This document shows, one piece after another, positions 34,190-41,947 of a stretch of DNA of 64,000 nt (positions within the stretch are counted from its first letter, which is position 1; each line of letters starts with the position of its first letter). The DNA is from Caballeronia fortuita (GTDB lineage Bacteria; Pseudomonadota; Gammaproteobacteria; Burkholderiales; Burkholderiaceae). Both the position numbers and the translations under genes were made by a program. Under the pieces are notes generated by a model, which was not told the DNA's origin, made no database searches, and was given only the letters and a program-made list of their open reading frames with translations. Where the stretch lies: the NCBI RefSeq assembly GCF_001544835.2, contig NZ_FCNX02000013.1, positions 124,001-188,000 on the forward strand, in the 5' to 3' direction.

Positions 34190-34645
34190 ATGACGACCAT
34201 CCACGCATCCGACGGCTACCCGCACGAGTCCGACGAAGCATCCCAGCTTCGAACGACGACGAGCCATGTGGCCACGCCCGAACAGCGCTTCACGTCCGCG
34301 ATTGCATGTCTCGGCGCGGCATGGGCGTTGTCGTGGGCCGAGTTCGCCTTGACGCTCGCGATCGGTCTTCCCGGCGATGCGTCCAGTCATCCGATTGCGG
34401 CATCGGTCGCGTCGCGCGTGCTCGTCGGCCTGCTTTACGTGTGCGTGGCGTCGCGTTTGCAGTGGGCGCGCTGGCTCGCCGTCGTGCTCGGAATCGTATC
34501 GGTTGCACTCGTCGCGCCGACCCTCGCGCTGCAATGGCATGTGTTCCCGGCCGGTGCGTTCGTGTGCGGCGTGGGACTCGTGTGCAAGTTTGCGGCATCG
34601 CTCTATCTGCTTTCGCCGATGCCCGCGCGGCTCGCCACTCGATAG
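34190..34645 (+). CDS. Small integral membrane protein of unknown function
   Basis: A 151-aa protein with a polar N-terminus of about 35 residues and four predicted membrane helices (ACLGAAWALSWAEFALTLAI, VASRVLVGLLYVCVA, WLAVVLGIVSVALVAPTLAL, FVCGVGLVCKFAASLYLL). No enzyme motif is visible. A GGGGAAAG site lies 8-10 bases upstream of the ATG. It is isolated between the small acidic protein gene (divergent) and the SDR gene, with no clear partner. Confidence 0.7.
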   Translation: MTTIHASDGYPHESDEASQLRTTTSHVATPEQRFTSAIACLGAAWALSWAEFALTLAIGLPGDASSHPIAASVASRVLVGLLYVCVASRLQWARWLAVVLGIVSVALVAPTLALQWHVFPAGAFVCGVGLVCKFAASLYLLSPMPARLATR

Positions 34646-34756
34646 CCATTCGAAATCCGCGGTTTGCAATCCTTGAAGCGAACGCGCCTTGTTCGGGCGT
34701 TCGCGTGCTCGCACAATGCATGACCATCCTTCAACGTCATCCATGCGAGTTCGATC

Positions 34757-35356
34757 ATGAAAATCGCTGTCATCGGCGCGACCGGCACGGTCGGCCAGGC
34801 GGTTGCCGCCGAGCTGAAAGCCCGCCATGAAGTCTTCGAAATCGGGGCAACGCGCGGCGCGCATCGCGTCGACCTGCTCGATCCGAACAGCATCAAGAAC
34901 CTTTTCCAATCGATTGGCAAGGTCGATGCAATCGTCGCGACCGCTGGCCACGTGCATTTCGGCCCGCTCGTCACGATGACGCCCGAGCAATTCCGCCTCG
35001 GCCTCAACGACAAGCTGATGGGCCAGGTCAACCTCGTGCTCACCGCCCGCGATTACCTGAACGACGGCGGCTCGTTCACGCTGACGAGCGGCATCGTCGG
35101 CGCGGCGCCGATTCGCGAAGGCGCGAGCGCGGCATCCGTCAACGGCGCGATCGAAGGCTTCGTGCGCGGCGCGGCGATCGAGTTGCCGCGCGGCCTGCGC
35201 ATCAACGTCGTCAGTCCGACGATGCTCGAAGAAGCGCGCGAGAGTTTCGGCCCGTATTTCCGCGGCTTCGAGGCGGCGAGCGGCGCGCGCGTGGCGCTCG
35301 CGTACAGCCGCAGCGTCGAGGGCGCGGAGACCGGGCGCATCTACAACGTGCACTGA
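34757..35356 (+). CDS. Short SDR-fold protein lacking the catalytic Tyr/Lys (Lin1944-like)
   Basis: A 199-aa Rossmann-fold protein of the SDR superfamily. Seen: the nucleotide motif VIGATGTVGQAVAAEL (GxxGxxG), an NAG-like ATAGHVHFG, a conserved TSGIVG, and the C-terminal LRINVVSPTMLEEA. At the expected YxxxK site it reads ASAASVNGAIEGF, so both catalytic residues are replaced (Ala and Asn). The Lin1944-like SDR group is known to lack the active-site residues. It may bind NAD(P) without ordinary SDR chemistry. It is co-oriented with the GNAT gene about 100 bases downstream. Confidence 0.85.
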   Translation: MKIAVIGATGTVGQAVAAELKARHEVFEIGATRGAHRVDLLDPNSIKNLFQSIGKVDAIVATAGHVHFGPLVTMTPEQFRLGLNDKLMGQVNLVLTARDYLNDGGSFTLTSGIVGAAPIREGASAASVNGAIEGFVRGAAIELPRGLRINVVSPTMLEEARESFGPYFRGFEAASGARVALAYSRSVEGAETGRIYNVH

Positions 35357-35459
35357 CACATGCACTCCATGCGCTGACACTTGCGCGCGCAAAGTGTGCA
35401 TGGAGCACGGCGCGGTCATCGCTTAAGCTCGGCGCTTCAGAGAGGACAAGGAGCGCGCG

Positions 35460-35885
35460 ATGCAATGGACGCGGGATGAATATCGGCTGAGCACGGACAT
35501 CGACGAATTCGACTTCGATGTCGTGCATCGCTACTTGAGCGAAGTGGCGTACTGGTCGCCGGGCATCGCGCGCGAGAAGGTCGAGCGCGCCGCGCATCAT
35601 TCGCTCGCATTCGGGCTCTTTCGCGGCGGCACGCAGATCGGCTATGCGCGCATGATTACCGATACCGCGACCTTCGCTTATCTCGCCGATGTCTTCGTGC
35701 TGCCCGAGCATCAGGGCGCGGGCCTCGGCAAATGGATGATGCAATGCGTGATGGCGCACCCCGATCTTCAAGGCCTGCGCCGCATGATGCTCGTCACGTC
35801 GGACGCGCACGGGCTTTACGCGCGCCACGGCTTCGCGGCGAGCCGGCATCCCGAGCGCATCATGGAGCGGATCGCGAAGCCTTAA
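35460..35885 (+). CDS. GNAT-family N-acetyltransferase
   Basis: A 141-aa acetyltransferase using acetyl-CoA on an unknown amine. Seen: LAFGLFRGGTQIGYARMITD, then TFAYLADVFVLPEHQGAGLG (motif A, acetyl-CoA pyrophosphate loop) and the C-terminal SDAHGLYARHGFAASRHPER of motif B. A strong AAGGAG-type site precedes the ATG. Its stop codon overlaps that of the convergent lactonase gene (shared TTAA at 35882-35885). Confidence 0.88.
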   Translation: MQWTRDEYRLSTDIDEFDFDVVHRYLSEVAYWSPGIAREKVERAAHHSLAFGLFRGGTQIGYARMITDTATFAYLADVFVLPEHQGAGLGKWMMQCVMAHPDLQGLRRMMLVTSDAHGLYARHGFAASRHPERIMERIAKP

Positions 35886-36820
35886 CCGCCCCGCACGCCC
35901 TGCGTGTTCACGTACAGCGAATAAAGCCCGTGGCTCGCGGCCATGAACAGCCGGTTGCGATGCCGCCCGCCAAAGCACAGGTTCGCGCAGCGCTCCGGCA
36001 AGTCGATGTGACCGATGGCCTCGCCTTGCGGCGTGAAAACGCGCACGCCGTCGAGTTCGGCATCGCCCATGCCCCAGCCGCACCACAGGTTGCCGTGGAT
36101 GTCGACGCGAAAGCCGTCGGGCGTGCCCGGGCCGGCATCGATCAGGACACGCGGCTCGCCGAGCCTGCGCCCGCCATCGAGCACGTAGAACGCGTAGATC
36201 TTGCGCGGCGTCGAGCGCGATTCGACGACATACAGCACCGATTCGTCCGGCGAGAACGCGAGACCGTTTGGGCCGACGAAGGCGTCGATCATCAACGTGA
36301 TCTCGCCGCTCTGGCCATCGACGCGATAGACGCACGGCTTCAGTTGCGCATCGTGTTTCTCGCCTTCGTAGAAGCCGTCGATGCCGAACGTCGGATCGGT
36401 GAACCAGATCGAGCCGTCCGACTTCACGACGACGTCGTTCGGGGAATTGAACGGCTTGCCGTCAAAGTTATCGGCGATGACGGTGATCGCGCCGTCGTAC
36501 TCGGTGCGGGTCACGCGCCGCGTCAGGTGTTCGCACGTGACGAGCCGCCCTTCGCGATCGCGCGTGTTGCCGTTGGCGTTGTTCGACGGCTTGCGGAACA
36601 CGCCGACTTGCCCGCTCTCTTCGTCCCAGCGCAGGATGCGGTTGTTCGGGATATCGCTCCAGAGGAGATAGCGGCCGTCGCCGAACCATACCGGGCCTTC
36701 GGACCAGCGCGCGCCTTGATAGAGGCATTCCACCGATGCCGACGCGATGCGCAGCGCGTTGAAGCGCGGGTCGAGAACGCGCACGGCGGGGTCGGGGTAA
36801 CGGCGCTCGATGTTCGTCAT
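35882..36820 (-). CDS. SMP-30/gluconolactonase-family lactonase
   Basis: A 312-aa six-bladed beta-propeller hydrolase that opens sugar lactones. Seen: the metal Glu in RWSEGPVWFGDGRYLLWSD, PFNSPNDVVVKSDGSIWFTD with the metal Asn, GPNGLAFSPDESVLYVVESR and the catalytic Asp region PDGFRVDIHGNLWCGWG. AAGGAG lies upstream of the ATG. It lies 76 bases after the alpha-ketoglutaric semialdehyde dehydrogenase gene on the same strand, fitting an oxidative sugar or sugar-acid pathway. Confidence 0.9.
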   Translation of the reverse strand: MTNIERRYPDPAVRVLDPRFNALRIASASVECLYQGARWSEGPVWFGDGRYLLWSDIPNNRILRWDEESGQVGVFRKPSNNANGNTRDREGRLVTCEHLTRRVTRTEYDGAITVIADNFDGKPFNSPNDVVVKSDGSIWFTDPTFGIDGFYEGEKHDAQLKPCVYRVDGQSGEITLMIDAFVGPNGLAFSPDESVLYVVESRSTPRKIYAFYVLDGGRRLGEPRVLIDAGPGTPDGFRVDIHGNLWCGWGMGDAELDGVRVFTPQGEAIGHIDLPERCANLCFGGRHRNRLFMAASHGLYSLYVNTQGVRGG

Positions 36821-36896
36821 GCTCCTTCATCTCCGGTTGTCAAAATATCCGCCAGAAGAATAAACGACGTTCATTCGCCGAACAGATATCGCAAGA

Positions 36897-38471
36897 CTAA
36901 TTCGGCCCCAGCTCCCCATCCCTCAACCGCCAGAGATTCAACGGATTGTCGTCCGCGAGCGCCGCCGGCAACAGCGCCGCCGGCAAATCCTGATAGCACA
37001 CCGGCCGCAGGAACCGTTCGATCGCCATCGCGCCGACTGAGGTCGAGCGGCTGTCGGACGTCGCCGGGAACGGCCCGCCGTGAACCATCGCGTACGACAC
37101 TTCGACGCCCGTCGGAAAACCGTTGGCGAGAATCCGCCCCGCCTTGCGCTCAAGCACGGGCAAAAGCCGTCGCGCGAGTTCGACGTCGTCGTTCTCCATG
37201 AGCAGCGTCGCGGTCAACTGGCCTTCGAGACCGCGCGCGACCGCGATCATCTCGTCTTCGTCCCGGCACACGACGACGACCGAAGTCGGCCCGAAAATCT
37301 CGTCGGCCAGTTGCGGCTTCGCGAGAAACTCCTCCGCGCTCACCCGATACAGCGCCGGCAGCGCGCCGCTCGACGCCTTGCCCGCTTCGCCCGTCGCGAT
37401 ACGCTTCGCGGCTTCGTCGCGATGCTTCAGGCCGTCCGCGTAAGCCGCCGCGATACCCGCCGTGAGCATCGTCTGCGTGCCCTTCTTTTCGAGCGCGGCG
37501 GCGGCGTTGTCGATGAAATCGTCGAGATCGGAATCCGCGAGGCCGATCACGAGCCCCGGATTCGTGCAGAACTGGCCGACGCCCAGCGTGACCGAATCGA
37601 TGAAGCCGGCCGCGAGCGTATCGCCGCGCGCCGCCAGCGCGCCCGGCAACGCGAACACCGGATTGACGCTGCTCATCTCGGCAAACACGGGAATCGGCAC
37701 CGGACGCTTCGCTGCGATATCGACGAGCGCGAGCCCGCCGCGCCGCGATCCCGTGAAGCCGACCGACTGAATCGCCGGATGCGCGACGAGCGCCTCGCCG
37801 ATCGCATTGCCCGCGCCGACGACGAGCGAAAACGTGCCTTCGGGCAAGCCGTTGTCCGCGACGGCCTTCTGCACCGCGCGCCCGACCAGCTCCGACGTGC
37901 CCAGATGCGCCGGATGCGACTTCACGACGACAGGACAGCCCGCCGCGAACGCCGACGCCGTATCGCCGCCCGCCACCGAAAACGCCAGCGGAAAATTGCT
38001 CGCGCCGAACACGGCGACCGGCCCGACCGGAATCTTTTGCAATCGCAGGTCGGAGCGCGGGAGCGGCTTCCTGTCGGGCTGCGCGGAATCGAGCGTCGCA
38101 GAAAGCCAGCGGCCCTCGCGCACGAGCGATGCAAACAGCCGCAACTGCCCGACCGTGCGGGCGCGCTCGCCCTCCAGCCGCGCCTTCGGCAGGGCCGATT
38201 CGGCCATCGCGCGCTCGATCAGCGTGTCGCCAAGCGCGATGATGTTGTCCGCGATCGCTTCGAGAAACTGGGCGCGCGTTTCCAAAGGTGCGTGGCGATA
38301 GTCGTCGAACGCCGTTTCGGCCAGCTCGCACGCGCGCGCGACTTCCGCCGCGCCGCCGCCGCCGAACGCGGGTTCGAGATCGGCATTGCGCGCGGGGTCG
38401 AACGCGCGGAGCGTGGCGTCGGTGCCCCGCACGGCCGATGCGCCGATCAACATCTCTCCGGTGATCTTCAT
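36897..38471 (-). CDS. Alpha-ketoglutaric semialdehyde dehydrogenase (NADP+ aldehyde dehydrogenase)
   Basis: A 524-aa dehydrogenase oxidising 2-oxoglutarate semialdehyde to 2-oxoglutarate, the last step of non-phosphorylating pentose and hexarate catabolism. Seen: VGPVAVFGASNFPLAFSVAG, PVVVKSHPAHLGTSELVGRA, the glycine loop SVGFTGSRRGGLAL, catalytic Glu in VFAEMSSVNPVFALPGALA, and the nucleophile Cys in GVGQFCTNPGLVIG. Length and the split Glu/Cys pattern fit the KGSADH group rather than simple ALDHs. It has a strong GAGGAG site. With the downstream lactonase it forms a probable operon. Confidence 0.9.
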   Translation of the reverse strand: MKITGEMLIGASAVRGTDATLRAFDPARNADLEPAFGGGGAAEVARACELAETAFDDYRHAPLETRAQFLEAIADNIIALGDTLIERAMAESALPKARLEGERARTVGQLRLFASLVREGRWLSATLDSAQPDRKPLPRSDLRLQKIPVGPVAVFGASNFPLAFSVAGGDTASAFAAGCPVVVKSHPAHLGTSELVGRAVQKAVADNGLPEGTFSLVVGAGNAIGEALVAHPAIQSVGFTGSRRGGLALVDIAAKRPVPIPVFAEMSSVNPVFALPGALAARGDTLAAGFIDSVTLGVGQFCTNPGLVIGLADSDLDDFIDNAAAALEKKGTQTMLTAGIAAAYADGLKHRDEAAKRIATGEAGKASSGALPALYRVSAEEFLAKPQLADEIFGPTSVVVVCRDEDEMIAVARGLEGQLTATLLMENDDVELARRLLPVLERKAGRILANGFPTGVEVSYAMVHGGPFPATSDSRSTSVGAMAIERFLRPVCYQDLPAALLPAALADDNPLNLWRLRDGELGPN

Positions 38472-38684
38472 GTCAGCTCCTCATCTTCGTTGGCGATGGA
38501 CGGCGCGCGTCACGCGGCCGTCCGCTAATGCGAGTGACCGGCAACCCGCGCAAGCGTTCCGCGCGAGCCGCCGTCGAGGGCGATGAAGCAAGCGCGGTGC
38601 GCGGTCGGCGTCGAAGCGAAAAGCTGTCCTGGCCGCGACGCCAGAAATAATAGGCGCGGGAAACCGCTTCTCAAAGAATGCGCG

Positions 38685-40262
38685 TCAGGATTTCGCGGCG
38701 GGCGTCGCGTGCTTGCGGAACGTGATGTGCGCGATGCGCCGCACCAGCAGCGCCGCCACGAGCGCGGCGACAGCCGTCAGCATCACACCGATGTGGATCG
38801 ACTGCACGAGCGCGTCGCGGGCGGCATCGAGGAGCGCGGAGGCATCGAGGCCGGCGGCGTTGAGTTCGGCGAGGAGACGGTCGCGCAATGCTTCGTCGAC
38901 GAGAATCCGCGGGTCCGACAGTCGCGGCAGCCATTGCGCCGACACCGGCGCGCCGAGCACGCTGACCGTGCGCCCGACGACGCTCGCGTAGTGATGCGCG
39001 ACGATCGTCCCGACGATGCTCGTGCCCATCATCCCGCCGACCATGCGCGTCGACTGCAGCAGCGCCGTCGTGATGCCGAAACGCTCGCGGCCCGCGATCT
39101 CCTGCCCGAAGATGTTCATGTTGTTCAGGATGAAGCCCAGGCCGATGCCGGTCGCGGCCATCGGCAGTTCGATCCACAGATGCGGCGTCGATTCGCGCGC
39201 GAACGCGAGCGCCACCGACGCGATCAGGAGCAGCGTGAAGCCGATCGACAGGATGTTCACCGGCTTCTTCATGTGAATCACGATGCGCGTGTTGATGAAG
39301 CTGCCGAGCGCGATGCACGCGGCGATCGGCGTCGCGAGCAGGCCGGCGGCTTGCGGCGAAAGGCCGAAACCGCCTTGCAGCAGGAGCGGCGCGAAGAAGA
39401 TCAGCGAGAACATCACGAAGCCCGCGAGAAAGGACAGCGTGAAGAGCGTGTTCATCTGCGGGTCGCGGAAGATGTCGAGCGGGATGATCGGATGCGTCGC
39501 GCGGCGCTCGCAGATCAGAAGCGCCACCGCGCACACCGCCACGCCGATGCCGAGCGCGACATTCGCCGTCGAGATGCCGTCCTTCGGCAGCGCCTCGATC
39601 AGCGCCTGGAAGCCGCCGAGCACCAGCGCGACGAGCGCCGCGCCCGTCCAGTCGATCTTCACCCCGCCCTCGCGCGGCCGATGCAGATTAGGCAGATGCG
39701 ACCAGATGAAATAGAGCGCCGCCGCGCCGACCGGCAGATTGACGAGAAACGTCGAGCGCCAGCCCCAGTGCTGACTCATCCAGCCGCCGAGCGACGGCCC
39801 CGCCGCCGTGCCGATGCCGTATGCCGCCGCGAGCACGACCTGCCAGCGCACGCGCGTGCGCGGATCGGGAAACAGATCGGGAATCGATGCGAACGCGGTG
39901 CCGACCATCATTCCGCCGCCGGCGCCCTGCAGCCCGCGCGCGAGCACGAGAAACAGCATGTTGGGCGCGAGGCCGCACAGCACCGACGCAACCGTGAACG
40001 TAACGACCGCCGCGATCACGAAGCGCTTGCGTCCGAAGTAGTCGCCGAGCCGCCCAAACACCGGCACCGTCACGACCGACGCGAGCAGATACGCGCTCGC
40101 GATCCACGCATAGAACTCGAAGCCGTGCAGTTCCGCGACGATCGACGGCAGCGCCGTGCTGACCACGGTCTGATCGAGCGCGACGAGCATGTTGACGAGG
40201 CCGATGCCGAGCATCGCGTAGAGCGCGGTTCTGAACGGTAAAGCAGGCGGCGATTGAGTCAC
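38685..40262 (-). CDS. MFS exporter of the DHA2 family, 14-helix (EmrB-like)
   Basis: A 525-aa proton-driven drug or metabolite exporter. Seen: the first helix with LVNMLVALDQTVVSTALPSI (D1 motif), motif A GRLGDYFGRKRF, motif C region GTAAGPSLGGWMSQHWGWRS, and a long chain consistent with 14 membrane helices. The start is uncertain: GTG at 40262 fits the family but has no clear ribosome site; an ATG further upstream in frame is also poor. It is divergent from the universal stress protein gene, with no membrane-fusion protein beside it. Confidence 0.85.
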   Translation of the reverse strand: MTQSPPALPFRTALYAMLGIGLVNMLVALDQTVVSTALPSIVAELHGFEFYAWIASAYLLASVVTVPVFGRLGDYFGRKRFVIAAVVTFTVASVLCGLAPNMLFLVLARGLQGAGGGMMVGTAFASIPDLFPDPRTRVRWQVVLAAAYGIGTAAGPSLGGWMSQHWGWRSTFLVNLPVGAAALYFIWSHLPNLHRPREGGVKIDWTGAALVALVLGGFQALIEALPKDGISTANVALGIGVAVCAVALLICERRATHPIIPLDIFRDPQMNTLFTLSFLAGFVMFSLIFFAPLLLQGGFGLSPQAAGLLATPIAACIALGSFINTRIVIHMKKPVNILSIGFTLLLIASVALAFARESTPHLWIELPMAATGIGLGFILNNMNIFGQEIAGRERFGITTALLQSTRMVGGMMGTSIVGTIVAHHYASVVGRTVSVLGAPVSAQWLPRLSDPRILVDEALRDRLLAELNAAGLDASALLDAARDALVQSIHIGVMLTAVAALVAALLVRRIAHITFRKHATPAAKS

Positions 40263-40360
40263 GGTCGGGCGAAGAGGCTGGGGAAGTGCTAGAAAGAGGT
40301 CACACCGCCGGTTTTTAAGCGGGCGCTGATGTCGAGCAACCACGAATTGTACGGCCTGCC

Positions 40361-40374
40361 TTGCGCTAGATCGA
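40361..40374 (+). promoter_or_regulatory. Weak FNR/ANR-like box upstream of the universal stress protein gene
   Basis: TTGCG-CTAG-ATCGA, about seven of ten conserved positions of TTGAT-N4-ATCAA, roughly 110 bases before the stress-protein ATG and close to the gene for an FNR-type regulator. The match is weak and could be chance. Confidence 0.25.
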
Positions 40375-40483
40375 CTTATCGCAAAAAAGCGGCGTCGCGA
40401 TTCGCGGGCCGCGCCCTATCATGCGAAAGCATGAAAGACGGCGCGTGCCGTACGTCAATCGATCGTTTCGTGGGGAAACCGTC

Positions 40484-40957
40484 ATGTTCAAACGCATTCT
40501 CGTCGCCATCGACGGCAGCCGGACTTCCGAGCGCGCCTTCTCCGCCGCGCTCGATCTCGCCGTCACGCATCAGGCGGTCGTGCAGCCGTATTACGTCGTC
40601 GAAGCCGGACCGATGTATCTCGACGTGCCCGGATACGATCCTTCGTCGCTGCATTCGAGTCTGATGGAGCAAGGCGCATCGCTCGCGCGCGAAGCCGCTG
40701 CGCAGATGACGGCGCGCGGCGTCACCGGCGAAGTCGTGACGGTCGAAGCCACCGCGAGCGACGACGTCGCATCGCTCATCATCCAGGCGGCGCATGCCTT
40801 CGACGCCGATTTGATCATCATGGGCACGCACGGCCGCAAGGGCTTTCAGCGGCTGATTCTCGGCAGCGTGGCCGAGCGCTGTCTGCGTCAGGCAACGCTG
40901 CCGGTGCTGCTGATTCCATCGGCTGCGGGCGGAGCGGAAGAGAAAGCAACCGCATGA
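40484..40957 (+). CDS. Universal stress protein (UspA family)
   Basis: A 157-aa cytoplasmic stress protein. Seen: MFKRILVAIDGSRTSERAFS at the N-terminus and the ATP-binding motif GTHGRKGFQRLILGSVAERC (G-2X-G-9X-G-S), ending with LPVLLIPS, matching the ATP-binding Usp branch. I chose ATG at 40484 because the fold starts there and upstream in-frame codons carry no family signal. It is followed by an FNR-type regulator gene about 105 bases later; such stress proteins are often induced by low oxygen through FNR/ANR. Confidence 0.9.
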   Translation: MFKRILVAIDGSRTSERAFSAALDLAVTHQAVVQPYYVVEAGPMYLDVPGYDPSSLHSSLMEQGASLAREAAAQMTARGVTGEVVTVEATASDDVASLIIQAAHAFDADLIIMGTHGRKGFQRLILGSVAERCLRQATLPVLLIPSAAGGAEEKATA

Positions 40958-41030
40958 GGTAAAAGAGTTTGATCGATGCCCTGCCCGCGTCAATTTTTCA
41001 CGCAGGCGGGGCGATGGCCTATGGGAGAAT

Positions 41031-41055
41031 CGTTTTGTCATTCATCAACAAAACG
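41031..41055. promoter_or_regulatory. Palindrome with FNR-like half-site directly before the FNR gene
   Basis: CGTTTTGT-N9-ACAAAACG, perfect 8-bp arms at 41031-41038 and 41048-41055. Inside, TTGTC-ATTC-ATCAA (41035-41048) carries one perfect FNR half-site (ATCAA) and one partial. The right arm ends 7 bases before the ATG of the FNR-type gene, a position suited to autorepression. Confidence 0.5.
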
Positions 41056-41062
41056 AAGCCCA

Positions 41063-41782
41063 ATGACCGCCACGTCCGAACTCAATCGCGCGCGCCGCAA
41101 TTCGGCGCACTGCTCGACCTGTGCGATGCGTCATCTGTGCATGCCCGAAGGTCTTGGCGCGAACGACATCGCCAAGCTGGAGAACATCATCTCCGTGTCG
41201 CGCAAGGTCAAGCGCGGCGACGCGCTGTTTCGCGCCGGCGACCGCTTCGATGCGCTGTTCGCCGTGCGCTCCGGATCGATCAAGACCGTCATCACGCACG
41301 ACGGCGGCCGCGAACAGGTGACCGGCCTGCTGCTCGCGGGCGATGCGCTCGGCTTCGAAGGCATCGAGGAAGGCGTGCATACGTGCGCCGCGATCGCGCT
41401 CGAAGACAGCTCAGTCTGCGTCGTGCCTTATTCGCTTTTCGAGCGCATGTGCCGCGAGACGGACGCGCTGCAGAAGCGGTTGCATCGCATGATGAGTCAC
41501 GCGGTCAATCGCGAGGCGAATCACGTCGCGCGGCTTGGCTTGCTGCGCGCCGATGAACGCGTCGCGCGCCTGCTGCTCGACCTCTCGTCGCGGCTCGCGA
41601 AGCGCGGCTATGCGTCGTCGGAATTCACGCTGCGCATGACGCGCGACGACATGGGCAGCTATCTCGGCATGACGCTCGAAACCGTCAGCCGCACGCTGTC
41701 GCGGTTCGACAAAGCGGGTGTGATCGAGACACAAGGCAAGTTCATCCGCATCCGCGACTTCGAGGCGCTGCGCGCCGTCTGA
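41063..41782 (+). CDS. FNR/ANR-type oxygen-sensing transcriptional regulator
   Basis: A 239-aa CRP-family activator with an oxygen-labile [4Fe-4S] cluster. Seen: N-terminal cysteines Cys17, Cys20 and Cys26 in HCSTCAMRHLC and a fourth, Cys108, in GVHTCAAIAL, matching FNR's four ligands; a cyclic-nucleotide-like barrel; and a C-terminal HTH (MTRDDMGSYLGMTLETVSRT) with the E..SR recognition residues of FNR that read TTGAT. ATG at 41063 fits FNR length; longer frames upstream lack family sequence. It is a likely regulator of the adjacent universal stress protein gene and of microaerobic metabolism. Confidence 0.93.
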   Translation: MTATSELNRARRNSAHCSTCAMRHLCMPEGLGANDIAKLENIISVSRKVKRGDALFRAGDRFDALFAVRSGSIKTVITHDGGREQVTGLLLAGDALGFEGIEEGVHTCAAIALEDSSVCVVPYSLFERMCRETDALQKRLHRMMSHAVNREANHVARLGLLRADERVARLLLDLSSRLAKRGYASSEFTLRMTRDDMGSYLGMTLETVSRTLSRFDKAGVIETQGKFIRIRDFEALRAV

Positions 41783-41795
41783 CGGTGCGTCGACC

Positions 41796-41824
41796 GCGAT
41801 TATTGTTTCCCCGCGAATAATCGC
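41796..41824 (+). terminator. Hairpin after the FNR-type gene
   Basis: GCGATTATT, an 11-base loop, then AATAATCGC: a perfect 9-bp stem 14 bases after the FNR stop. The following bases (CGTGCATATTTC) are only partly T-rich, so this may be a weak terminator or a regulatory palindrome for the next gene. Confidence 0.45.
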
Positions 41825-41872
41825 CGTGCATATTTCGGTTGGCACGCGCTTCGCTACGGTTTAGTCTCTTTG

Positions 41873-41913
41873 GTTCGGCCAAACCGCGTTCGCGTGCGGC
41901 ATCGGCCGAACGC
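41873..41913 (+). promoter_or_regulatory. Leader with mutually exclusive stems upstream of the EgtB-like gene
   Basis: GTTCGGCC (41873-41880) pairs with GGCCGAAC (41904-41911), while GCGTTCG (41886-41892) pairs with CGAACGC (41907-41913); the two right arms overlap, so both stems cannot form together. A third small stem, TTTGG-TTCGG-CCAAA, competes with the first. The element lies 35 bases before the start codon. Confidence 0.4.
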
Positions 41914-41947
41914 GAAGCCAACTGGCCAGCCACGGAGATTGGGCGAC

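Noticed and set aside
38583..40241. A 552-aa plus-strand frame opposite the DHA2 exporter
   Set aside because: It is a charged, His/Arg/Glu-rich shadow of the minus-strand transporter, with no recognisable domain.
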